Shown here: positions 8,416-15,518 of the stretch, in pieces | How positions within the stretch are numbered: position 1 is the first letter of the stretch | Layout of the letters: each line of letters begins with the position of its first letter | Origin: Murimonas intestini | Lineage (GTDB): Bacteria > Bacillota > Clostridia > Lachnospirales > Lachnospiraceae | DNA: 64,000 nt | Assembly: GCF_024622195.1 (NCBI RefSeq) | Contig: NZ_JANKBI010000018.1 | Coordinates: 61,659 to 125,658 of the forward strand | Direction: 5' to 3' | Notes under the pieces: model-generated | The model's input: the letters and a program-made list of their open reading frames with translations, nothing else | What the model was told of the DNA's origin: nothing | Database searches by the model: none | Translations under genes and position numbers: made by a program

Positions 8416-10479
8416 ATGAGAGAAGAGTGGAAAGGCTTCACCAAGGGCGTATGGGTAAAAGAAATTAACGTCCGCGACTTTATTCAGAAAAACTACACCG
8501 TTTATGAAGGAGATGATTCCTTCTTAGTTGGTGCAACAGAAGATACTCAGGCCCTGTGGGCACAGGTTATGGACCTGACCCGTAAAGAGCAGGAAGCCGG
8601 CGGAGTACTGGATATGGATACTAAGATCATCTCCACCATCACTTCACACGGCCCTGGATATCTTGATAAATCTAAAGAAAAAATTGTCGGTTTCCAGACT
8701 GACAAACCTTTCAAGCGTTCACTTCAGCCTTACGGCGGTATCCGTATGGCAGTAAAAGCCTGCAAGGACAACGGATATGAAGTAGATCCGGAAATCGTAG
8801 AATTCTTTGAAAAACACAGAAAGACACATAATGCAGGTGTGTTTGATGCATATACACCGGAAATGCGTGCCTGCCGCTCCAGCCATATCATTACAGGCCT
8901 TCCTGACGCTTACGGAAGGGGACGTATCATCGGCGACTACCGCCGTGTAGCCCTCTATGGTGTTGACCGCCTGATCGAGGACAAGAAGGAGCAGAAAGAC
9001 GGAACACGTACTATTATGTACTCTGATGTAATCCGCAACCGCGAAGAACTGTCCGAACAGATCCGTGCTCTGGAAGAATTAAAGAAACTGGGCGAGATCT
9101 ACGGCTGTGATATCTCCAAGCCGGCTTCTAACACACAGGAAGCTATCCAGGCTCTCTACTTCGGTTACCTTGCTGCTGTAAAAGAACAGAACGGCGCTGC
9201 TATGTCCCTGGGACGTACTTCCACCTTCCTGGATATCTACGCACAGCGTGACCTGGAGAACGGAACATTCACAGAGGAACAGCTTCAGGAGTTCGTAGAC
9301 CACTTTATCATGAAGCTGCGTCTTGTTAAATTCGCACGTACACCTGAATACAATGACCTGTTCTCAGGAGACCCCACATGGGTAACAGAGTCCATCGGAG
9401 GTGTCGGCATCGACGGACGCCCAATGGTCACAAAGATGTCCTTCCGTTATCTGCATACACTTGAGAACCTGGGACCGGCTCCGGAACCGAACCTGACAGT
9501 GCTCTGGTCCACAAAGCTTCCGGAGAACTTTAAGAGGTTCTGTGCAGCTATGTCAATCAAAACATCATCTATCCAGTATGAGAATGATGACCTCATGCGT
9601 GTAACTCACGGAGATGACTATGCTATCGCCTGCTGCGTATCTTCTATGCGTGTTGGTAAAGAGATGCAGTTCTTCGGGGCACGTGCAAACCTGGCTAAAT
9701 GCCTTCTGTACTCTATCAACGGCGGTGTGGATGAAATCTCCAAGAAGCAGGTAGGACCTAAGTTCCGTCCGATCACTTCTGAATACCTGGATTATGATGA
9801 TGTGATGGATCACTATAAGGATATGATGAAATGGCTTGCAAGAGTGTATGTCAACACACTGAACATCATCCACTACATGCACGACAAATACTGCTATGAA
9901 AAACTGCAGATGTCTCTCCATGATAAGGAAGTGACACGCTGGTTTGCCACAGGTATCGCCGGTCTTTCCGTAGTAGCTGACTCACTGTCTGCCATTAAAT
10001 ACGCTAAGGTAAAAGCGATCCGTGACGAGAACGGTATTGTTGTAGATTACGAAGTGGAAGGTGATTTCCCGAAATACGGAAACGATGATGACCGTGTTGA
10101 TGAGATTGCTGCTGAGATCGTACACACCTTTATGGGATATATCAAGGGCAATCACACTTACCGCGGCGGAAGACCTACAACTTCAATCCTTACCATCACA
10201 TCTAATGTGGTTTACGGAAAGAATACAGGCGCTACTCCTGACGGAAGAAAAGCCGGTGAACCATTTGCACCGGGAGCTAACCCAATGCACGGCCGCGACT
10301 CCCACGGAGCTGTTGCTTCTCTGGCATCTGTATCCAAGCTGCCATTCAGGGATGCACAGGACGGTATCTCCAATACCTTCTCCATCATTCCCGGTGCACT
10401 TGGCAAGGATGATAAGATCTTTGCAGGCGAACTGGAAGTAGAGCTTGATTTAGGATGCTGTGAAGGAACAATCGAATAG
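8416..10479 (+). CDS. pflB: Pyruvate formate-lyase catalytic body, lacking the glycyl-radical domain
   Basis: Formate C-acetyltransferase converts pyruvate and CoA to acetyl-CoA and formate. This 687-aa ORF covers the barrel with the catalytic pair C406-C407 in the context AIACCVSSMRVG. It matches classical PFL up to FSIIPGALGKDD, where the E. coli enzyme (760 aa) continues into the C-terminal radical domain. Here the frame instead ends in a short unrelated tail, IFAGELEVELDLGCCEGTIE, and a stop. The RVSGY radical glycine is absent; it is encoded by the next gene. There is therefore no radical site in this polypeptide, and it should be inactive alone. Not a simple frameshift, since the downstream piece has its own ribosome site and start. 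Confidence 0.9.
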   Translation: MREEWKGFTKGVWVKEINVRDFIQKNYTVYEGDDSFLVGATEDTQALWAQVMDLTRKEQEAGGVLDMDTKIISTITSHGPGYLDKSKEKIVGFQTDKPFKRSLQPYGGIRMAVKACKDNGYEVDPEIVEFFEKHRKTHNAGVFDAYTPEMRACRSSHIITGLPDAYGRGRIIGDYRRVALYGVDRLIEDKKEQKDGTRTIMYSDVIRNREELSEQIRALEELKKLGEIYGCDISKPASNTQEAIQALYFGYLAAVKEQNGAAMSLGRTSTFLDIYAQRDLENGTFTEEQLQEFVDHFIMKLRLVKFARTPEYNDLFSGDPTWVTESIGGVGIDGRPMVTKMSFRYLHTLENLGPAPEPNLTVLWSTKLPENFKRFCAAMSIKTSSIQYENDDLMRVTHGDDYAIACCVSSMRVGKEMQFFGARANLAKCLLYSINGGVDEISKKQVGPKFRPITSEYLDYDDVMDHYKDMMKWLARVYVNTLNIIHYMHDKYCYEKLQMSLHDKEVTRWFATGIAGLSVVADSLSAIKYAKVKAIRDENGIVVDYEVEGDFPKYGNDDDRVDEIAAEIVHTFMGYIKGNHTYRGGRPTTSILTITSNVVYGKNTGATPDGRKAGEPFAPGANPMHGRDSHGAVASLASVSKLPFRDAQDGISNTFSIIPGALGKDDKIFAGELEVELDLGCCEGTIE

Positions 10480-10578
10480 CAGGACATTCCATCCGGGAAA
10501 TTGTCATAAACTGCTATAGACAGCCGGCCCGTAAATTGATAAGATAAAACTGTAAAGTATAATAAGGAGGATTTGAAC

Positions 10579-10821
10579 ATGGAAGCAAACAACGCACAGA
10601 TCGATAACCTGGTGTCATTATTAGACGGCTATGTAGAAAAAGGCGGTCACCACTTAAACGTAAATGTATTTACAAAAGAGACTCTTTTAGACGCTCAGGC
10701 ACATCCTGAGAAATATCCTCAGCTGACAATCCGTGTTTCCGGATACGCGGTAAACTTTAATAAATTAACAAAAGAGCAGCAGGACGAGGTTATTTCAAGG
10801 ACTTTCCACGGCGCAATGTAA
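10579..10821 (+). CDS. grcA: Stand-alone glycyl-radical domain of pyruvate formate-lyase (GrcA/YfiD-like)
   Basis: 80-aa protein that corresponds to the missing C-terminal domain of PFL: NLVSLLDGYVEKGGHHLNVNV, then YPQLTIRVSGYAVNFNKLTK with the radical glycine at G55, and a VISRTFHGAM end. It resembles E. coli GrcA (YfiD), which repairs oxygen-cleaved PFL as a spare part. The start ATG 10579 was chosen because AAGGAGG (10564-10570) is 8 nt upstream; a TTG at 10573 is too close. It lies 99 bp after the pflB body and 1 bp before pflA, so all three are likely one transcript. Inference: it is an obligate subunit here, since the main enzyme has no radical domain of its own. Confidence 0.9.
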   Translation: MEANNAQIDNLVSLLDGYVEKGGHHLNVNVFTKETLLDAQAHPEKYPQLTIRVSGYAVNFNKLTKEQQDEVISRTFHGAM

Positions 10822-10822
10822 T

Positions 10823-11593
10823 ATGGAAGGCTATGTACACTCCCAGGAAAGCTTCGGAACCGTAGACGGACCTGGCGTCAGGTATGTGGTGTTTATGCAG
10901 GGATGCCCAATGCGGTGTCTCTACTGCCACAATCCTGACACCTGGGAGCCTCGTACCGGAACCTTAACGGATTCGGAAGAGATCCTTGGGCACTATATGA
11001 AAAATAAGGCCTTTTATCAGAAAGGCGGTCTTACCGTTACAGGCGGTGAACCTCTTCTCCAGATAGATTTTGTGCTGGATCTGTTCAAAAAGGCAAAGAA
11101 ACTGGATATCCACACGTGCATCGACACTTCAGGCATTACCTTCATTCCCGGGAGTGAGGCCTGCCTGAAAAAAATGGATGAACTGATGCAGGTGACTGAT
11201 CTGGTGATGCTTGATATTAAGCACATCGATCCCGAAAAACATAAAGAGCTGACAAGTCAGGACAACAGCCGTATTCTGGCATTTGCAGAATATCTGGAAA
11301 AGAGGGGGATCCCCGTATGGATCCGCCATGTCATAGTTCCCGGCATCACAGATGATCCAAAATATCTGGACAAACTGGGATACTTTATCGGCGGCCTTAA
11401 AAATGTAAAGGCGCTGGATGTCCTTCCATATCATACTATGGGTAAGGCCAAGTATGAAAAACTCGGCATGGATTATCCTCTGGGAGATCTTCCTGACTGT
11501 ACAAAAGAAGCCGCACTTGAAGCGAGAAAACTTATCATGGAGGGAATCCGCAGACGGCGCAGAGATATCAGCAAACCTGTTGGGACTCCATAA
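10823..11593 (+). CDS. pflA: Pyruvate formate-lyase activating enzyme (radical SAM)
   Basis: 256-aa radical SAM activase that abstracts a hydrogen from the PFL glycine using S-adenosylmethionine and a [4Fe-4S] cluster. The cluster motif is C28-x3-C32-x2-C35 (GCPMRCLYCHNPDTW), followed by TVTGGEPLLQ at about 73-82. The start codon follows the stop of the radical-domain gene by one base, indicating translational coupling with its direct substrate rather than with the catalytic body. Length is normal for the family. Confidence 0.93.
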   Translation: MEGYVHSQESFGTVDGPGVRYVVFMQGCPMRCLYCHNPDTWEPRTGTLTDSEEILGHYMKNKAFYQKGGLTVTGGEPLLQIDFVLDLFKKAKKLDIHTCIDTSGITFIPGSEACLKKMDELMQVTDLVMLDIKHIDPEKHKELTSQDNSRILAFAEYLEKRGIPVWIRHVIVPGITDDPKYLDKLGYFIGGLKNVKALDVLPYHTMGKAKYEKLGMDYPLGDLPDCTKEAALEARKLIMEGIRRRRRDISKPVGTP

Positions 11594-11658
11594 ATTTCCA
11601 TGAAAATATTTAGAAAAGCAACCGAAATATTACAGCTTTTTAACAAATATTTCACTTG

Positions 11659-11664
11659 TATAAT
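11659..11664 (+). promoter_or_regulatory. Possible -10 element of the ferredoxin gene
   Basis: TATAAT in the 146-bp gap after pflA; no good -35 at 16-18 bp, so only the -10 is supported. Confidence 0.3.
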
Positions 11665-11739
11665 TGATATAGATGTATTAAAATGAATTGAAGACAGACA
11701 AGATGTCTGAAACTGTATTTTATAAGGAGGATAAGAATT

Positions 11740-11913
11740 ATGGCATATGTAATTACAGACGAATGTGTATCATGTGGATCATGCGAAGCTGTATGTCCGG
11801 CAGAAGCAATCAGCGCAGGAGATGACAAATATGTTATCGATGCAGATGCTTGCCTTGACTGTGGATCATGCGAAGCTGAATGTCCAAACGGTGCTATTGT
11901 AGCAGGCGAATAA
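11740..11913 (+). CDS. 2[4Fe-4S] ferredoxin
   Basis: 57-aa clostridial-type ferredoxin with two CxxCxxCxxxCP motifs: CVSCGSCEAVCP (residues 9-20) and CLDCGSCEAECP (38-49). These bind two [4Fe-4S] clusters used as low-potential electron carriers, for example with pyruvate:ferredoxin oxidoreductase and hydrogenase. Ribosome site TAAGGAGG lies 9 nt before the ATG. It follows pflA by 146 bp and is closed by a terminator. A link to the radical SAM activase, which needs a low-potential electron, is possible but only inferred from position. Confidence 0.95.
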   Translation: MAYVITDECVSCGSCEAVCPAEAISAGDDKYVIDADACLDCGSCEAECPNGAIVAGE

Positions 11914-11925
11914 TAAGGACTGATA

Positions 11926-11974
11926 AAGGTCTTGCCGCAGGGTTCCCCGGAATCCGGAGGCAGGATCTTTTTTT
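11926..11974 (+). terminator. Terminator of the ferredoxin gene
   Basis: AAGGTCTTGCC pairs with GGCAGGATCTT (two G-U pairs), followed by TTTTTTT. Confidence 0.8.
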
Positions 11975-12030
11975 GTTCCATAGTACATGAAGAGCACATT
12001 TTTTCTTTAACATCCAAAAGGAGATAAACC

Positions 12031-12756
12031 ATGAATGAAGTAATTCAATCCCTCTTCAGCCGCAAATCTGTGCGTTCATTTGAAGACAGGCCGATCCCGG
12101 CAGAGGACAAGCTCCTCATCCTGCACGCTGCTGCACAGGCCCCCACAGCAGGCAATCAGCAGCTCTACACTATCCTGGATATTACAGACCAGGAGCTTAA
12201 GGACAGGCTGGCCGTCACCTGTGACAATCAGCCCTTTATCGCAAAGGCGCCGCTTGTACTTATCTTCTGCGCTGATTTCCAGAAATGGTATGATGCTTTC
12301 CTGGAGACTGGCGCCTCCCCCAGAAAGCCTGCCCCCGGCGACCTGCTTCTGGCTGTTGATGATGCCCTGATAGCAGCACAAAATGCTGTGACAGCAGCCT
12401 GGAGCCTTGGCATTGGCTCCTGCTATATTGGTGATATCATGGAACAGTGCCGGGTCCACAGAGAACTTTTGGCTCTGCCTGATTATGTCTTCCCCGCAGC
12501 TATGGCAGTCTTTGGCTACCCTACTGCACAGCAGATGGAGAGGCCCAAACCAGAACGCTGTCCCCTCTCCTCCATCGTCCACGAAAATACATATCATTCT
12601 CTTCACGGTGAGGAGCTTTACAATACTTTTAAAGGGCGTTTCGGTCAGAAAAGCTACGAGGACTGGTGCCGGGCCTTCTGCCAGCGCAAATATAATTCTG
12701 ATTTTTCCAGAGAAATGAGCAGCTCTGTGGAAGAATACCTGAAATCCTGGCTGTAA
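12031..12756 (+). CDS. Nitroreductase family protein (FMN-dependent)
   Basis: 241-aa flavoprotein of the NfsA/FRP-like nitroreductase group. The N-terminus SLFSRKSVRSFEDRPIPAED carries the conserved SxRxF-type FMN phosphate contact; AAAQAPTAGNQQLY and GIGSCYIGDIMEQCRVHRELLALPD-like segments form the flavin and dimer regions. Such enzymes reduce nitroaromatics, quinones or flavins with NAD(P)H; the physiological substrate is unknown. AAAGGAGAT ribosome site precedes the ATG. Monocistronic, with a strong terminator downstream. Confidence 0.85.
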   Translation: MNEVIQSLFSRKSVRSFEDRPIPAEDKLLILHAAAQAPTAGNQQLYTILDITDQELKDRLAVTCDNQPFIAKAPLVLIFCADFQKWYDAFLETGASPRKPAPGDLLLAVDDALIAAQNAVTAAWSLGIGSCYIGDIMEQCRVHRELLALPDYVFPAAMAVFGYPTAQQMERPKPERCPLSSIVHENTYHSLHGEELYNTFKGRFGQKSYEDWCRAFCQRKYNSDFSREMSSSVEEYLKSWL

Positions 12757-12768
12757 AGAACGTACAGC

Positions 12769-12818
12769 AAAAATAGCGGAAGCAGGCTGATCATTTTCAC
12801 CCTGCTTGCCGCTATTTT
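12769..12818. terminator. Bidirectional terminator between nitroreductase and MerR-like genes
   Basis: AAAATAGCGG ... CCGCTATTTT outer stem plus AAGCAGG / CCTGCTT inner stem; the convergent genes share it. Confidence 0.85.
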
Positions 12819-12820
12819 CT

Positions 12821-13582
12821 TTAATGTCTTTTAAACCACCTAAATCCGCCTGTCCTTTTTTCTTTGGCGGCGGCAGTCATTTTATGGGGGCTTAAGCTCT
12901 GATGGGCGCGTATAGACTCATCCAGCCTTCTGTACCGCTCCTCTTCCCTCTCTTCTCTCAGCTTCATAAGGATGTCCATTTCACGGACGATAGCATCACT
13001 TATGTCTGCTTCTAAAGCCTTATTATTCTCCTTTAATGCCTGTTTAAAGGCATTAACAGCTATGTGTTCAAACTGCCACAGTTTTTGCGTCTGGGCATCC
13101 AGCTCCGCCAGCGATGTCCCATCACTCTTCTGCAGTGCCGGCTCAGGTTCTTCCCTGCCCCAGGCCTCCTGTTCCGGGTCCTGTCCGTTTGATTCTTCCC
13201 CTGGATCTGTCTCTGCCTCCTGAACTGTCTCATCCTCTTTTTCCGGCATGCAACACTCCGTATTAATGTACTGTTCGTCAGCTCTCCCGCCGTCTTCGTC
13301 CGCTCCCCGGACTGCATAGCTCTCATAGGCATCCTCCAGGCTTTTATGTTCTTTCTTATCCAATTCCGGCAGCAGCACCTTTATAGCTTTCAGCTGCAGC
13401 CCTCTTTCCTTTAGTTCTTTAATATTCATGAATTCATGGATATTCTTCTCGGTGTAGTAACGATGGCCAAGCTCAGTCCTCCCTACGTTCAGGTTCAGTT
13501 CTTCTTCCCAGTATCTGAGCACATGAGCTTCTACCTGAACGATTCTGGAGGCATCTGAAATCATATAACGGACTTCATCCAT
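12821..13582 (-). CDS. MerR-like DNA-binding protein with coiled coil (RacA-like architecture)
   Basis: 253 aa. Residues about 5-75 form a MerR-type winged helix (YMISDASRIVQVEAHVLRYW, then GHRYYTEKNIHEFMNIKEL). Residues about 85-160 are a very acidic, low-complexity linker. Residues about 165-225 are a charged helical segment with heptad character (LWQFEHIAVNAFKQALKENN, REMDILMKLREEREEERYRR). The C-terminus is basic and aromatic (RTGGFRWFKRH). This plan is like RacA/DUF3967-type proteins, which tether DNA, rather than a small-molecule sensor; no effector-binding domain or metal cysteines are seen. Lies next to the dnaB operon in the same direction but behind its terminator. Confidence 0.7.
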   Translation of the reverse strand: MDEVRYMISDASRIVQVEAHVLRYWEEELNLNVGRTELGHRYYTEKNIHEFMNIKELKERGLQLKAIKVLLPELDKKEHKSLEDAYESYAVRGADEDGGRADEQYINTECCMPEKEDETVQEAETDPGEESNGQDPEQEAWGREEPEPALQKSDGTSLAELDAQTQKLWQFEHIAVNAFKQALKENNKALEADISDAIVREMDILMKLREEREEERYRRLDESIRAHQSLSPHKMTAAAKEKRTGGFRWFKRH

Positions 13583-13658
13583 TTCTACCCCTCCTTAATC
13601 CCTAATATCATACCACATCTGCCAAAACATGCCTACTCTAATATTTCGCAAATAGCAA

Positions 13659-13697
13659 CAAAAAACAGCCCTTTTTCTGAAAACAGGACTGTTTTTT
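13659..13697 (-). terminator. Terminator of the gdpP-rplI-dnaB operon
   Basis: AAAAAACAG / CTGTTTTTT stem between dnaB and the MerR-like gene. Confidence 0.7.
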
Positions 13698-13725
13698 ACA
13701 TTATCTGCTCTAATTCGTTATCTGT

Positions 13726-15057
13726 TTATTCACGCTGCATATTTGCAAACTTTGTATAGTTTGGCAGCCATACCAGCTCTACCGTACCAATCGGGCCATT
13801 CCTCTGCTTTGCAATGATGATCTCAGCAATATTTTTCTTATCTGTGTCTTTATTATAATAGTCATCCCTGTATATGAACATTACTACGTCGGCATCCTGC
13901 TCAATAGCCCCAGATTCCCTCAGGTCCGACAGCATAGGCCGCTTGTCAGGACGGCTTTCAACCGCACGGCTTAACTGGGACAGAGCCACCACAGGCACAT
14001 TCAGCTCCCTGGCGATCTCTTTTAAGGAACGGGAGATCTCTGATATCTCCTGCTGCCTGGATTCTGATTTCTTACTTCCAGTCATCAGCTGCAGGTAGTC
14101 AATGATAATGATCCCCAGATCCATCTCCATCTTGTATTTCCTGCATTTAGAACGCAGATCCGCTATGGAAATACCGGGCATGTCATCTATGATCAGATTT
14201 GATTTTCCGATGATCCCGGCGCCTTCTATCAGCTTTCCCCAGTCATCATCTGTCAGGTTTCCTGTCCTGATGGACTGGGAATCCACCCTGGACTCCAGGG
14301 ACAGAAGCCTGTTTACAAGCTGTTCCTTTGACATTTCCAGGCTGAATACGGCAACTGTTTTGTTCACCTTAAAGGCCATATGCTGAGCCACATTCAGAAC
14401 AAAAGCTGTCTTTCCCATGGAAGGGCGGGCAGCTATCAGGATCAGGTCTGACGGCTGGAATCCCGATGTCTTGTAGTCCAGATCAATAAAACCTGTAGGG
14501 ATGCCCGTAACGCTCCCCTTTGTCTTTGAAGCGGCCTCTATCTTATCCAGGGCATTTAACACGACCTGCTTGATTGGCACGAAATCTCCGCCGCCCCTTC
14601 GCTGTACCAGGTCAAATATCTTTTTTTCTGTATCCTCCATGATGTCCTCTACACGTTCCTTGCCCAGATAACATGTATTGGCAATCTCTTCATTAACCTT
14701 GATAAGCTTCCTTAACATGGATTTTTCTTTTACGATCTCCGCATAATACTTCACATTCGCTGATGTGGGTACGTTGGCAAGAAGATCCCTGACAAATTCC
14801 AGGCTGCTGATCTCTGGCGGAACATCCTTTTCCTTCAGCCGGTCCTGAAGTGTTATCAGATCCACCGGCTTTCCCTCATCGTAGAGCTCCTTCATAGCCA
14901 GAAAGACGATTCCGTACTGATGCTGGTAGAAGTCTTCCCCTGAAATAATTTCAGAAGCTGTCAGTATAGCTTCCCTGTCCATGATCATAGAACCGATTAC
15001 GGACTGTTCAGCTTCAACACTGTGAGGCAATACTCGTTTTATGAGTTCTTCCTCCAT
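13726..15057 (-). CDS. dnaB: Replicative DNA helicase
   Basis: 443-aa hexameric 5'-3' helicase of the replication fork (called DnaC in Bacillus). N-terminal primase-interacting domain (VLPHSVEAEQSVIGSMIMDRE) and C-terminal RecA-like ATPase with Walker A in ARPSMGKTAF (about 210-220), Walker B in LGIIIIDYLQLM and the SQLSRAVESR motif. Third gene of the conserved gdpP-rplI-dnaB cluster of Firmicutes, 12 bp after rplI. Confidence 0.95.
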   Translation of the reverse strand: MEEELIKRVLPHSVEAEQSVIGSMIMDREAILTASEIISGEDFYQHQYGIVFLAMKELYDEGKPVDLITLQDRLKEKDVPPEISSLEFVRDLLANVPTSANVKYYAEIVKEKSMLRKLIKVNEEIANTCYLGKERVEDIMEDTEKKIFDLVQRRGGGDFVPIKQVVLNALDKIEAASKTKGSVTGIPTGFIDLDYKTSGFQPSDLILIAARPSMGKTAFVLNVAQHMAFKVNKTVAVFSLEMSKEQLVNRLLSLESRVDSQSIRTGNLTDDDWGKLIEGAGIIGKSNLIIDDMPGISIADLRSKCRKYKMEMDLGIIIIDYLQLMTGSKKSESRQQEISEISRSLKEIARELNVPVVALSQLSRAVESRPDKRPMLSDLRESGAIEQDADVVMFIYRDDYYNKDTDKKNIAEIIIAKQRNGPIGTVELVWLPNYTKFANMQRE

Positions 15058-15069
15058 CTGTGACTCCTC

Positions 15070-15516
15070 CTATGCCTCTCTTACAATTACCTTCAGCTGT
15101 GCCGTCACCTTTGGATGGATCTTAACCGGCACAAGAGTAGTGCCCACAGATTTGATCGGACTGGACAGCTGCATCTTTTTCTTGTCAATCTCATAACCCA
15201 GCTGTGACTTTGCAGCCTCGGCCACCTCTTTTGTTGACACGGAGCCAAACACTCTTCCGCCCTCTCCCATTTTCACAGAAACCGTCACTTCCTTTGACTC
15301 CAGCTCTTTTGCAAAGGCCCTGGCCTCCTCCAGCTGTTCCTGGGCAACCTTCTCTTCATGTGCTTTCTGAAGCTTCAGGTCATTAATATTCTTCGGCGTT
15401 GCCTCTATCCCCAGCTTCTTTGGAAAAAGCATATTCCTTGCGTAGCCGTCGCTGACATTGACTGTATCGCCCTTCTTGCCAAGGCTCTTTACATCTTCTA
15501 TTAAAATTACTTTCAT
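15070..15516 (-). CDS. rplI: 50S ribosomal protein L9
   Basis: 148-aa ribosomal protein with the N-terminal domain MKVILIEDVKSLGKKGDTVNV, the L9 signature around GYARNMLFPKKLG, a long central helix (about 42-75) and the C-terminal rRNA-binding domain. It binds domain V of 23S rRNA near the L1 stalk and helps reading-frame maintenance. It starts 2 bp after the gdpP stop codon, implying translational coupling. Confidence 0.96.
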   Translation of the reverse strand: MKVILIEDVKSLGKKGDTVNVSDGYARNMLFPKKLGIEATPKNINDLKLQKAHEEKVAQEQLEEARAFAKELESKEVTVSVKMGEGGRVFGSVSTKEVAEAAKSQLGYEIDKKKMQLSSPIKSVGTTLVPVKIHPKVTAQLKVIVREA

Positions 15517-15518
15517 TG

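Noticed and set aside
10480..10578. Frameshift or sequencing error as the cause of the split PFL
   Set aside because: The body has extra non-homologous residues before its stop, and the downstream piece has its own Shine-Dalgarno and ATG. One or two base changes would not fuse them into a normal PFL. Reads are still needed for proof.
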